Source of the DNA: Gemmatimonadaceae bacterium
Lineage (GTDB): Bacteria > Gemmatimonadota > Gemmatimonadetes > Gemmatimonadales > Gemmatimonadaceae
NCBI GenBank assembly: GCA_014379205.1
Contig: JACMME010000200.1
Coordinates: 1-49,135 of the forward strand
DNA length: 49,135 nt
Reading direction: 5' to 3'
The position numbers and the translations under genes are program-made. Below, piece after piece: positions 23,567 to 32,483 of this stretch (positions within the stretch are counted from its first letter, which is position 1; each line of letters opens with the position of its first letter). The notes beneath the pieces were generated by a model. That model did no database searches. It worked only from the letters and a program-made list of their open reading frames with translations, and was not told the DNA's origin.

Positions 23567-26465
23567 GCGAGTAAGCGCGGTACCGGTCTCGGTCGCTGGA
23601 CTGTACCACGGACAGGAGCTCGCCGGAGATGGGACGGTGAGCGTACGTAGCAATTCGGTGGCAATATCTGTAGAGAGGCACAGAATTGCTCTGCCAATCG
23701 ACGAGATAGACGGCGCTCTGAGGAACGGATCAGAACTCGAGCTGTTTCTCCGTTCTGGCGACGTTTTGCAACTCTCCTCGCCGTCAGGCATACAGCGAGT
23801 GGCCGAGGACATAACGCTGGCCGCTATCGCACTTCCGGAGTTCACGCGCTCTCTGCGAGCACTCGGCGCACGACGCGCGAAACCCGGAGCGGATCACGAT
23901 CGTTTTTTCGCACCGTTGCTCTCGGCGCGCCGGCGCGCGCAGGGGTGTACCACGCTCGAAGACTGTCTCCGCATCTGCGACGCAGCAGCTTTGCGCGCGG
24001 AGCTGGATCGACACCTTCAGGATTTTGCGCGTGCCAGATATCCCCGCTCCGGTGCGGATCGCAGGTCGCTGGAGGCCGATCTCGAGGACTGCGCAAGCGG
24101 CGTGTTTGCCCGTCTTGATGAATTGGCGCTCGCCGGCAGTGCGGTACGAAAGGCCGATGAAACCGTCCGGTTTGCAACATGGAGGGAATGGACTAACAAA
24201 TTACGCGCGGTCTTCGAGAGTGCGGATAGCTGTTGGCTGGCCATCCGTCCGTCGCTGGAGCGTCCGCGCGAGACGCACCGGCCACTTTGGAGAAGACTGC
24301 TTCGCCTGGGCAGCGTGGCGGGAATATGCGCTATTCCGGCAACGCTTGATGCGCAGCACATGCAGATGCGCGTTCGGGGCGTTCCGCCGGATTCGCTCCG
24401 GTCTCGCGATTTTGACGTCGTGAGCTCCGAGGGCGGTTCTGCTATAGTGGTAGCCGATAGCGTCGATCGTGTTCGGCTCGCGCAGTTCGGTTGGATTGCG
24501 GAACATATCGTAACAGCTGGGCATCGCGCGCGCTCCCTTCCGGGAGCACAGCGCGCAACGACGATCTACCGATCCTTCGATGATCCGGCGCGAGGGGTTG
24601 CCTTCTTTCTCGACTCCATTGCGAGCGCGAATCCAACGCGGGCGCACGTCGAGGAAATTGGAAAATCAGTCGAGGGGCGACCACTTCTCGCGGTCAAGAT
24701 CGGTGCTGCGGAGGATAGCCCATCGCGACCCAACGTGTTGTTCATGGCGACCTATCATGCGCGCGAATGGGCGGCGACGGAGATGGCCCTCAGGCTGATA
24801 AAGTATTTGATAGTCGAGCGAAGCGGTCGCACGGATTCGCTAGTCGCTGGCCGGGATATCTGGATTCTGCCCGTCGCGAATCCGGATGGCTACCAATACA
24901 CTTTCATATCCGACCGCTTTTGGCGGAAGAATCGTCGTCAGAACGGTAACGGCTCTTTCGGTGTCGATCTGAATCGCAACCATGCGTTCAAGTGGGGAAT
25001 CGACGACCAGGGTTCGTCCCCCAACCCGGCGTCCGAGGTTTATCGCGGTACCGCGCCCGAGTCGGAACCGGAAATCCGTGCTATAGCCGCCTTTCATGCA
25101 GCGCATCCGCCTGTATTGTCCGTCAGCTATCACACCTTCACTGGGTTGATTCTCTATCCCCCGGGACACGAGTTCGGGAAGCTAGCTGATGACCTCGGCA
25201 TTTTTCGCGCACTGGCCGGGACCGATGTGCAGCCAGCAGTCCGCGACCGTCTTCCGGGCTCCAACCGCGACCATTACCGTCCTTCGCCTGGCTGGAACCT
25301 GTACCCCACCAACGGCGAATACACTGACTGGGCGTACGCCAGGCACGGCGTCCTTGCATTTACGCCGGAGCTCACCAGTGGTTTCGAATTTGGCCAGTTT
25401 TACGGGTTTGATTTTCCCGACGATGAGTCACGCCTGTCCACTCTCTTCCAGGACAATCTGCCATTTGCCCTGGATGTCCTCGACGCGGCTCGCGATCCTC
25501 TGGCCGCGCATCCTCTGGCAACTGGAATCGCGAGTGAGCGTATCGGCGTCGAATCAGTGTCGCCCGCGATTCGGGTTCGAGTTCCCCTCGACGATGTAAG
25601 CAGGACAGCGGTCAAGATTCCCACCTCGACACCCCTGGTGCCTGACCCCTCGAGCGATGTCGCGGTATACACTCGTCGGCTAGTGTCCACTCCAGTCGCG
25701 CGACCGGTGGAGGTGAGAATTGATGTGGGTGCAACGGGCGTGCGCTATGACGTATTGACTGCAACCGGCGCTGAGCGTGGTGACACGCCCTGGCCGGCTA
25801 ACGGCTTTGGAAAATCTCCACTTCGAATTGCGGGTGATTCGGCCTGGGCCGCTGGCAATGGAAGGCTCCGCTCTCCTGAGATAACGGTACCCACCGGCGT
25901 AGACAGTCTCTCGGTGCTCTTCTGGACGCGCTACCTGGGGGATCCGTTCAGCCTGACCCCTCGGGGCGAAATCCACTACTCAGTGGACAGTGGACGGTCA
26001 TGGACGCTTGCAGGCTTGGTGGCCGGTGTGGCTGAGACGTACTATCCGGAGCGCGTGGACATCGTTGGCGTCGGTGGCAAAACGCTTCTTGTCGAATTCA
26101 TCGCGCTGTTCGGCTCGGCGACCATTCCATCGTGGTGGCTCGATGAGATCACCGTAGTATCGAGATCAACCGCCGCCACCACCGGCCCGGGTGTGATCAC
26201 CAGTGCGGGATTTCGTCCGTCCGAGAACCCAGTGCGTAGCGGGACGGTGCGCTTCCTCTGGCCTTTCGCGGGCTCGGATGGCGATGTGATCGTCTACGAC
26301 ATTGGCGGCAAAGAGGTATGGCATTCTATCGTTCGCGACAACTCTCCAACGGTAACGTGGAGAATCGCCGAAAGCGGTGCAGCGAACGGAGTATACGTAG
26401 TCGTGTTGCGCTCTGGCGGTCGCATGGTGCGCGGAAAGCTTTTCGTCACTCGCGGGGCCTCATGA
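23559..26465 (+). CDS. M14 zinc carboxypeptidase with an unusual N-terminal extension
   Basis: 968 residues in one frame. Residues 1-245: a first part rich in beta strands (GLYHGQELAGDGTVSVRSN, IALPIDEIDG), possibly PH-like, then helical. Residues about 246-268 (LLRLGSVAGICAIPATLDAQ) look like a signal peptide but are internal. Residues about 350-660 are the M14 carboxypeptidase: zinc ligands H400 and E403 in ATYHAREW, H525 in VSYHTF, catalytic E604 in FTPELTSG. Then beta domains, and a C-terminal FlgD/Por-like Ig domain (YDIGGKEVW, NGVYVVVLRSGGRMVRGK). No ATG, GTG or TTG just before the hydrophobic segment would separate the two halves, so this is either a true fusion (membrane-anchored, peptidase outside) or two genes merged by a lost stop or a sequence error. 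It is coupled to both neighbours (8-bp and 4-bp overlaps). Confidence 0.85.
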   Translation: MPERVSAVPVSVAGLYHGQELAGDGTVSVRSNSVAISVERHRIALPIDEIDGALRNGSELELFLRSGDVLQLSSPSGIQRVAEDITLAAIALPEFTRSLRALGARRAKPGADHDRFFAPLLSARRRAQGCTTLEDCLRICDAAALRAELDRHLQDFARARYPRSGADRRSLEADLEDCASGVFARLDELALAGSAVRKADETVRFATWREWTNKLRAVFESADSCWLAIRPSLERPRETHRPLWRRLLRLGSVAGICAIPATLDAQHMQMRVRGVPPDSLRSRDFDVVSSEGGSAIVVADSVDRVRLAQFGWIAEHIVTAGHRARSLPGAQRATTIYRSFDDPARGVAFFLDSIASANPTRAHVEEIGKSVEGRPLLAVKIGAAEDSPSRPNVLFMATYHAREWAATEMALRLIKYLIVERSGRTDSLVAGRDIWILPVANPDGYQYTFISDRFWRKNRRQNGNGSFGVDLNRNHAFKWGIDDQGSSPNPASEVYRGTAPESEPEIRAIAAFHAAHPPVLSVSYHTFTGLILYPPGHEFGKLADDLGIFRALAGTDVQPAVRDRLPGSNRDHYRPSPGWNLYPTNGEYTDWAYARHGVLAFTPELTSGFEFGQFYGFDFPDDESRLSTLFQDNLPFALDVLDAARDPLAAHPLATGIASERIGVESVSPAIRVRVPLDDVSRTAVKIPTSTPLVPDPSSDVAVYTRRLVSTPVARPVEVRIDVGATGVRYDVLTATGAERGDTPWPANGFGKSPLRIAGDSAWAAGNGRLRSPEITVPTGVDSLSVLFWTRYLGDPFSLTPRGEIHYSVDSGRSWTLAGLVAGVAETYYPERVDIVGVGGKTLLVEFIALFGSATIPSWWLDEITVVSRSTAATTGPGVITSAGFRPSENPVRSGTVRFLWPFAGSDGDVIVYDIGGKEVWHSIVRDNSPTVTWRIAESGAANGVYVVVLRSGGRMVRGKLFVTRGAS

Positions 26466-26869
26466 TTGTGGGGATTGGAATTGACCTCGTAGACATCGCG
26501 CGTGTGAAGCGTCTGTTATCCGATAAAAACGATCGCGCCTTGCGTCGTCTGTTCACGGACGGGGAAGTCGCTTATGCCACGGCGCGTGCGGAACCCGCCC
26601 GTCACTTTGCATCACGAATCGCCGCGAAGGAAGCGACGTTCAAGGCGCTCACCGGGCATCCATTGTCGCGCTCGATCGGATGGCGAGAAATGGAGGTGAT
26701 CTGCAACGAATCTGGGGCGCCCCGGCTGGCGTTGTCGGGGCTCGCCGCTTCCTGTGCAGAGGCTTTGGGAGCAACTCGCTGGTGGATATCCTTAACCCAT
26801 AGCGAAGGAGTTGCGGGAGCAGTCGTCGTAGTTGAATCGTCGACTGCCATACAGCAGCCCTTGCCTTAG
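26462..26869 (+). CDS. acpS: Holo-[acyl-carrier-protein] synthase
   Basis: 135 residues. AcpS moves the phosphopantetheine arm of CoA to the Ser of acyl carrier proteins. Signatures: MIVGIGIDLVDIARVKRLL with the metal-binding Asp, then FASRIAAKEATFKAL with the second metal-binding Glu, and WREMEV, LALSGLA and ISLTHSEGVAGAVVVVE near the end. The ATG overlaps the stop of the carboxypeptidase gene (ATGA). Length is normal. It would activate the fatty-acid ACP and might also prime the carrier protein at 46216-46476 if no dedicated Sfp-type enzyme exists. Confidence 0.95.
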   Translation: MIVGIGIDLVDIARVKRLLSDKNDRALRRLFTDGEVAYATARAEPARHFASRIAAKEATFKALTGHPLSRSIGWREMEVICNESGAPRLALSGLAASCAEALGATRWWISLTHSEGVAGAVVVVESSTAIQQPLP

Positions 26870-26936
26870 CAAGGCGCTCGTCCTCCTACTCAATACCGGC
26901 GTTTGCATTCCGGCGGTTTTTCAGTACATTCGTCGG

Positions 26937-29129
26937 ATGTTGAGAATCATTCTCATTTACCTTTTGGCCCTGGTTTTGGGCGCCGGAGCGGCGCTTCAGG
27001 CTCAGGAGCATCCTGCTCGACGGCTTTCAAGCATCGTCGGGGTAGCGGTAGAGGAGTACTCCAAGGGAGTCGACGAAAGCGGCCGCATTACATCGGATCT
27101 CGAATACCAGGAAGCGGTTGACTTTCTTCGTGATGCGCGCGAAGTCGCCACACGGCTCGCCGGTGATCGTGCCCGGAGCGCGCGCCCCCTGCTTGACACG
27201 CTTTCCATGGCGATCGGCGCAAGGAAAACGCCGCGCGAAGTCGCCACGATCTATCAGCGTTTCGTAAGCGCCCTGGGAAGCGAAGGCGCTCTCGAGTTGC
27301 CGCGCCGCGCGCTTAACGTAGTGAACGGACGTCAGCTCTACCAAGCCAATTGCGCCAGTTGCCATGGTGAGCGCGGGCTTGGCGATGGCGTGTTAGCCTC
27401 GGGGATGACGCCGTTTCCTCCAGCCATCGGCAAGGCGTCCGAGATGCAGGATGCAACGCCGGCGCTGCTTTACCGCGTGATCTCCGTTGGAATTCCCGGA
27501 ACCCCCATGCCGGCCTGGGCTGCGCGTTTTTCCGCCGAAGATCGCTGGGACATAGTGGCATACATGCATACCCTGCGCTCCACTCAGGGGGCGGTGCTGG
27601 AAGGCGAGGGACTCTTTCTGCAAGGCTGCGCATCGTGTCATGGTGCAACTGGAGGTGCGGATGGGGCAGCAGCGGTCGCTCTCACACGTCTTCCCGAGGA
27701 TATCGGGACATTCGGCTGGCAAGTGGAACGAAGTGACAAACAGATCGCTGCGGTAATTCGTGAGGGAATTCCCGGCAGCGCAATGCCGCCGTCGCACAAC
27801 CTTTCTGATTCAGCGGTCGCGAAGACCGTTGCATACATTCGCTCGCTACCGGTTCGGTCGGGTGAAGCGCCGGGGAACGCAATCGCCAGGAATAGCGGTC
27901 GTCCAGCGGATTTCCTGCTCGCCTCCCGGAATGTGCTTTCGCTGCTCGATCAGTCGCTGGCAGCCGCGCATTCCGGAAAGGTGTCGGACGCGGGTGATCG
28001 GGCGTTCGATGCCTACATTGCGTTCGAGCCATTGGAAACGCCGGGCCGCGCCAAGAATCCGGGCCTTGTCGCTTCAATGGAGCGGCACTTCGCGGATTTC
28101 AAGGGAGCAGTGCGAGGAGGAGATCTTCGCGCGGCAAGGCAATCGCGCGAGGCAATCGCGGCGGGGATGCCAGCTATTCTGGACCTCACACAGCGCGCCA
28201 CGGGTAGCTGGGCGGCCTTTCTGCAGTCACTGCTCATAATTCTGCGTGAAGGCTTCGAGGCCATCCTGGTTGTTGGCGCTATCGTCACATTCCTGATCAA
28301 GACCGGCAATAGACGCCGGTTGCGCGCCATCTGGCTGGGCTGCGGCCTTGCGCTCGCCGCCAGCGCGGTGACGGCGGTAGTGCTTCAGACGGCACTTCGC
28401 GCAATGCCGGCCACGCGCGAGATCATCGAAGGCGTTACCATGCTCATCGCCGTGGTGGTCCTCTTTTCGGTAAGCTACTGGCTGATATCGAAGGTGGAGG
28501 CTGCGCGCTGGCAGAAGTTCATACGCGACAAGGTCAGTGCAGCTCTGGAGCAGGGGGGTGGTCGCGCACTAGCCATAGTTGCGTTTCTTGCCGTTTATCG
28601 CGAGGGCGCCGAGACGGCACTTTTCTATCAGGCACTATTCGCCGAAGGGCGGAGCGTCGCGGTACCGATAGCGCTGGGTATTGTCGTTGGAATCGCGGCC
28701 TTGGCCGTTATTTTCACCATTTTCCACCGCTTCGGCGTGCGTATTCCGCTTCGTCCCTTTTTTGCCGCCACGAGCGTCATGCTTTATTTTCTTGCGTTCG
28801 TTTTTGCGGGGAAGGGAATTCGAGAATTGCAGGAAGGAGATGCCGTGTCCATTACGATGTTGCCCGGCTTTCCCAGCATTGATGCGCTGGGAATCTTTCC
28901 GACTGTCGAGACGCTCCTCATTCAATTTGTTCTCGTCATGTTCTTCGCTGTCGCACTGCTCAAGACGTTCTGGCCCACGCGTTCCGCAAAGCAGCCTGCG
29001 CCGGTGGTCGTTTCGCCAGTGAATGACCTTGCTGGTCGCGTCGCCGCGCTACAGTCGCGCGTGGAGGCACTGGAGATCGCACTGCAAAATCAGTTTGTTA
29101 CGTCTGACGCCGAGCCTGCGGACCGTTGA
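26937..29129 (+). CDS. Cytochrome c/FTR1 fusion iron permease
   Basis: 730 residues. A signal peptide (IILIYLLALVLGAGAALQAQ) leads to a periplasmic part with two cytochrome c domains; heme sites are CASCH at residues 139-143 and 231-235. Residues about 425-690 are an FTR1-type iron permease with about seven helices; its two REXXE iron motifs are REGFE (437-441) and REGAE (555-559). A coiled-coil-like tail (LAGRVAALQSRVEALEIALQNQ) ends the protein. FTR1 permeases take up Fe(III) formed by oxidation of Fe(II); here the fused cytochromes probably carry that electron step, replacing a separate copper oxidase. The ATG at 26937 gives the signal peptide; 67 bp separate it from acpS. No Fur box was identified. 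Confidence 0.92.
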   Translation: MLRIILIYLLALVLGAGAALQAQEHPARRLSSIVGVAVEEYSKGVDESGRITSDLEYQEAVDFLRDAREVATRLAGDRARSARPLLDTLSMAIGARKTPREVATIYQRFVSALGSEGALELPRRALNVVNGRQLYQANCASCHGERGLGDGVLASGMTPFPPAIGKASEMQDATPALLYRVISVGIPGTPMPAWAARFSAEDRWDIVAYMHTLRSTQGAVLEGEGLFLQGCASCHGATGGADGAAAVALTRLPEDIGTFGWQVERSDKQIAAVIREGIPGSAMPPSHNLSDSAVAKTVAYIRSLPVRSGEAPGNAIARNSGRPADFLLASRNVLSLLDQSLAAAHSGKVSDAGDRAFDAYIAFEPLETPGRAKNPGLVASMERHFADFKGAVRGGDLRAARQSREAIAAGMPAILDLTQRATGSWAAFLQSLLIILREGFEAILVVGAIVTFLIKTGNRRRLRAIWLGCGLALAASAVTAVVLQTALRAMPATREIIEGVTMLIAVVVLFSVSYWLISKVEAARWQKFIRDKVSAALEQGGGRALAIVAFLAVYREGAETALFYQALFAEGRSVAVPIALGIVVGIAALAVIFTIFHRFGVRIPLRPFFAATSVMLYFLAFVFAGKGIRELQEGDAVSITMLPGFPSIDALGIFPTVETLLIQFVLVMFFAVALLKTFWPTRSAKQPAPVVVSPVNDLAGRVAALQSRVEALEIALQNQFVTSDAEPADR

Positions 29130-29180
29130 GCCGCTGACCTTGCCTATTCCCCAACTTTCGCAAACTTGAATCCTGACGCG

Positions 29181-29738
29181 ATGTTCGCCCTTCCATGGGG
29201 GCCGTTCGTCATTTTCTGCTTGCGAATCTGCGACGTGTCGCTGGATACGATGCGCGTGCTCCTGGTAGTCCGAAGCAAGCGTGGCGTTGCAGCGATACTG
29301 GGATTTTTTCAGGCGCTGATCTGGATATTCGCAGTCGGTAATGCAGTCAAGCATCTCGACAGTTGGTGGCATATTTTCGGATATGCCGCTGGCTTTGGCG
29401 TTGGAACTCTTGTAGGCATCACAATCGAGAACGCGCTGGCCTTTGGATTGTCCACCATTCGCATAGTATCGCAACACGGAGGCGTAGAGATCGCCGAAGC
29501 GTTGCGCGAGCGTGGCTACGGAGTAACGGAAATTCCCGGCTTCGGTCGCGAAGGGCGCGTCGAGATCATCAACTCGGTGGTCCAACGCCAGCACCTCGAC
29601 GACATTATGTCTATCGTGGAGAAGTGGGATCCCAATGCGTTCGTGACTGCGGAGGAGCCACGCATACTACGCGGCGGCTCGGTGGCAAGCCGACGCAATC
29701 TTATTCAGCTTGGCGGGAGACGGAAGTCGGAGGCGTAG
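29181..29738 (+). CDS. UPF0316 membrane protein (DUF2179/DUF5698)
   Basis: 185 residues. Three membrane helices in the first 90 residues (FVIFCLRICDVSLDTMRVLLVV, AAILGFFQALIWIFAVG, IFGYAAGFGVGTLVGITIE), then a cytosolic DUF2179 domain (GGVEIAEALRERGYGVTEIPGFGREGRVEII). Family known as YebE-like/UPF0316, function unknown. I prefer the ATG at 29181 over TTG at 29166. The gene is convergent with lgt and their coding regions overlap by 38 bp, which leaves no room for separate terminators. Confidence 0.88.
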   Translation: MFALPWGPFVIFCLRICDVSLDTMRVLLVVRSKRGVAAILGFFQALIWIFAVGNAVKHLDSWWHIFGYAAGFGVGTLVGITIENALAFGLSTIRIVSQHGGVEIAEALRERGYGVTEIPGFGREGRVEIINSVVQRQHLDDIMSIVEKWDPNAFVTAEEPRILRGGSVASRRNLIQLGGRRKSEA

Positions 29739-30525
29739 CCCGTCTCGCGTACATCCACGCGGCTCCAAGCGACACGAATGCCAGCGCGATCATTTGCGCC
29801 GCGGTAAGCCCGCCAAAAAACCGGTCGTCCTTCGCGCGCACGAATTCCACCAGAAAGCGTTCGATACCGGCCAATACCATGTAGACGCCGAAGAGCCAAC
29901 CTTCCGCGTGCTCGTGATCGCGAAGCCGCCAGAGAACCAGGAACATCCCGAATCCCATCGCCGTTTCATACAGCTGGGTGGGGTGCACGGAAAGCACGCT
30001 TCCAGCAAGGGCACCCTCGGACGGCATGATCCCGAAATCGGCAATCATGTTTTGAACTGTGGATGGAGGCGATCCTTCCGGGAATCTGACAGCGAAAGGG
30101 GATGTCCACGGACGTCCGTAATCATCGCCAACTGCCCAGCAGCCAGTTCGCCCCACTGAGTACGCCGCCGCGATTCCCATTCCCGCGACGTCCGCTATCC
30201 GGAAAAAGCCAAGCCTCTTTCGGATGACCACGATGGACACGGCGAGAATCCCGCCGATGAGGCCACCCCAGAACACGAAGCCAACGCGGCTCAGGATCGA
30301 GCCCCAATCTCCGCTAAGAATCGCGTAGTACAGCTTGGCACCTACTATTCCCCCTGCCGCTGCCCAGTAAATGAGATCGTGGATCGGCTCCGGATTGTGA
30401 CCCCGGCGAGCCAGTTCGCGCGCGCACACGATCTGGGCGATGATGAACGCGAACAGAACGGCGATGCCGAATCCGCTTATCGCCAAGCCACCGAAGTCGT
30501 AGGAGAACGGGTTATGAACGGTCAT
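29701..30525 (-). CDS. lgt: Prolipoprotein diacylglyceryl transferase
   Basis: 274 residues, about seven helices, inner membrane. It adds diacylglycerol from phosphatidylglycerol to the lipobox Cys of lipoproteins, including the ones coded at 6755-8308 and 39731-40867. Typical segments: GIVGAKLYYAI, GGLIGGILAV, the signature loop SVGRTGCWAVGDDYGRPW, HPTQLYE (essential His region) and FLVEFVRAKD. The usual GRxGNFxNGE loop is altered (GRTGCWAVGDD), a variation within the family. The ATG at 30525 begins MTVHNPFSYDFGG; a longer start would translate the heptad repeat and is rejected. Confidence 0.92.
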   Translation of the reverse strand: MTVHNPFSYDFGGLAISGFGIAVLFAFIIAQIVCARELARRGHNPEPIHDLIYWAAAGGIVGAKLYYAILSGDWGSILSRVGFVFWGGLIGGILAVSIVVIRKRLGFFRIADVAGMGIAAAYSVGRTGCWAVGDDYGRPWTSPFAVRFPEGSPPSTVQNMIADFGIMPSEGALAGSVLSVHPTQLYETAMGFGMFLVLWRLRDHEHAEGWLFGVYMVLAGIERFLVEFVRAKDDRFFGGLTAAQMIALAFVSLGAAWMYARRATPPTSVSRQAE

Positions 30526-30532
30526 ACGATAT

Positions 30533-30618
30533 GGAGATGGCTGATAGCTGATCGCTGATTTCGATTGCGCATGGCTCTCAACCATCTCCCATCTGCAATC
30601 AGCAATATGCCATCAGCC
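30533..30618. repeat. Heptad inverted array, unit GCTGATN, between tsaD and lgt
   Basis: Left arm units: GGAGATG, GCTGATA, GCTGATC, GCTGATT (about 30533-30560). Right arm: CCATCTC, CCATCTG, CAATCAG, CAATATG, CCATCAG (about 30582-30617). The arms are reverse complements in part (GGAGATGGCTGAT against ATCAGCC and CCATCTCC). The spacer is about 21 bases. The array lies eight bases upstream of the lgt start codon and fills the gap between tsaD and lgt. Confidence 0.8.
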
Positions 30619-30629
30619 AGACACTGGTT

Positions 30630-31673
30630 TCAGTGCGCTCCGACCATGCCAGGAATCGGAAGGGATGCGTAAGCGTTCAGGTGGAGCGGCGCTCGCTCGC
30701 CCGACTCTATGCGAAACAGCCCTGCGCGAGCGATCATTGCTGCGTTGTCGGTCGCGAGACGCGGCGACGGCGCGAAAAGTTGCGCCCCGATCTCCGCCAG
30801 TTTCGCGCGCATGGTGTCTGCCAGCGTCCTGTTGCAGGCGACGCCACCACCGAGCACGACTCGGGTGCGGCCAAACATTCGTGCTGCCCGAAAAGTCTTT
30901 TCAGTCAGCGTTTCGATCACCGCATCCTGAAATCCGCGCGCGAGGTCATTTCGTTCCGCGTCCAGATCGCATCCCTGCGCAGCGTTGCGTACCGCCGTCT
31001 TGATTCCGCTGAAGGACATGTCGAAATAATCCCCGTCGCCGGGCTTCTGATCGCGACGCGTCATGGGACGCGCGAAACGATACCGGTCAGGATTGCCATG
31101 ACGTGCGATCCGCTCAATATGGGGGCCACCCGGGTACGGAAGGCCCAGCAGCTTGCCGACCTTGTCGAACGCCTCCCCGGCAGCGTCGTCGCGGGTGCCG
31201 CCGAGCAACCGGTAGTGCCCCCAGCTTTCGACGTCGAGGAGGAGAGTGTGCCCGCCGCTAATGAGAAGAGCCGTGAAGGGCGGAACGGCCTCGGGATGAT
31301 CCAGCGATGTGCCGAAGATATGACCTTCCATGTGATGCACGCCGACGACCGGCAAACCACGAGAGAAGGCGAGTGCCTTGGCGTAGCTCACACCGACGAG
31401 CAGAGCGCCCACGAGTCCTGGTGCGTGCGTCACGGCGATTGCGTCGAGATCCGCGGTCGTCATGCTTGCCTCGTGCAAAGCGCGTTCGACAACCGGGACG
31501 ATAGCCGTGAGATGTGCGCGCGAAGCGATCTCGGGAACCACTCCTCCAAAAATTGAATGCACATCCTGCGACAGAATCACCAGCGACCGCTGCGTGACAT
31601 CATCTGCGCGCCCCTCGAGCACCGCCGCTGACGTCTCATCGCACGATGTCTCGATGCCCAGTACGCGAGTCAA
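30630..31673 (-). CDS. tsaD: tRNA N6-adenosine threonylcarbamoyltransferase
   Basis: 347 residues. With TsaB/TsaE it transfers threonylcarbamoyl to A37 of tRNAs that read ANN codons. Signatures: GIETSCDETSAAVLEG, the metal site HHMEGHIFG, HAPGLVGALLVGVSYAK, ISGGHTLLLDVESWGHYRLLGGTRDDAAGEAFDKVGK and GGVACNRTL. Length is normal. It starts with TTG at 31673, overlapping the stop of the upstream YbbR gene (TTGA), so it is translated after it; no ATG is nearby. No TsaB or TsaE gene is in the window. Confidence 0.95.
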   Translation of the reverse strand: MTRVLGIETSCDETSAAVLEGRADDVTQRSLVILSQDVHSIFGGVVPEIASRAHLTAIVPVVERALHEASMTTADLDAIAVTHAPGLVGALLVGVSYAKALAFSRGLPVVGVHHMEGHIFGTSLDHPEAVPPFTALLISGGHTLLLDVESWGHYRLLGGTRDDAAGEAFDKVGKLLGLPYPGGPHIERIARHGNPDRYRFARPMTRRDQKPGDGDYFDMSFSGIKTAVRNAAQGCDLDAERNDLARGFQDAVIETLTEKTFRAARMFGRTRVVLGGGVACNRTLADTMRAKLAEIGAQLFAPSPRLATDNAAMIARAGLFRIESGERAPLHLNAYASLPIPGMVGAH

Positions 31674-32386
31674 GGCGTGAACTGAGCCGGTTCACGAGCG
31701 GAATCGGCGCGCGTATGGACGTGTACTCGTACGCGCGCAGGTGTCACGCGAACGCGAAGCCCGGCCGTGTCGAGCGACACAGGTTGCTGCGTCGAATCCC
31801 TGACTGTCAGATTGGTTCGCGCGGTCAGCACCGAGTCTATCGCCGCTACTGCCTCGCGGCGCCCCGTGACGCGCACGCTTTCAGGCTCCATCACGGGAGA
31901 GTCTACGATGTGAAAACCGCTGTCAGCGGTTATCGTGATCGCCGAACGAACCGGAACCATGCGCGACGCCCGGACCTCGAAACGCAGCGCAAGGCTGCGC
32001 GGTTGTACTTCCCGAACGCGTGCATCTATGCCGATTGGTATCTCGACATCAGTCGGCAACAGCCGCCAGATGACCGCGTCCGGAGTGTCGCTGTTGACTC
32101 TGCGCCGGATGAGCGGAGGCGCGCTGTACAGCTTGAGCAGATCACGGCCCCGGCCAACGACGAGCGCGCTTACGCGGGGAAGTGGAGACTGCAGCTCGAC
32201 GAGGCTGTCGGTGAGGATGTTTATTCGCACCTCTACCCGTTCCTCGGTAGGTTCCTCAGCTGTCACCACGAACCACAGAAGCAGTGCAAAGAAAAGCGCC
32301 GCCCCCTTGAGCGGCAGACGCTCAGATACCGCGGCGATCGCTCGACGCTGCAGAGTGGTGCGAGGGCGATGGGCCGGGCTTGGCAT
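31670..32386 (-). CDS. YbbR/CdaR-like protein
   Basis: 238 residues. One membrane helix near the start (about 27-43, GAALFFALLLWFVVTAEEP) followed by YbbR-type beta domains outside (VEVRINILTDSLVELQSPLPRVSALVVGRGRDLLKL, ESVRVTGRREAVAAIDSVLT). In Firmicutes the CdaR protein binds and regulates the c-di-AMP cyclase CdaA. Here no cdaA is next to it: the upstream gene is an acyl-CoA dehydrogenase, 97 bp away, and tsaD follows. The first 14 residues are Arg/Pro-rich, so the start may be a little later. Confidence 0.8.
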   Translation of the reverse strand: MPSPAHRPRTTLQRRAIAAVSERLPLKGAALFFALLLWFVVTAEEPTEERVEVRINILTDSLVELQSPLPRVSALVVGRGRDLLKLYSAPPLIRRRVNSDTPDAVIWRLLPTDVEIPIGIDARVREVQPRSLALRFEVRASRMVPVRSAITITADSGFHIVDSPVMEPESVRVTGRREAVAAIDSVLTARTNLTVRDSTQQPVSLDTAGLRVRVTPARVRVHVHTRADSAREPAQFTP

Positions 32387-32483
32387 CTGGTTCGGGCGGC
32401 GAGTACGTGTGAGCGCCGGTCATGGAGCGCTCGCGTTAGCTCACAAGATAATGTGCGGGCCGGGCTCCTAGCCACGCATACAG

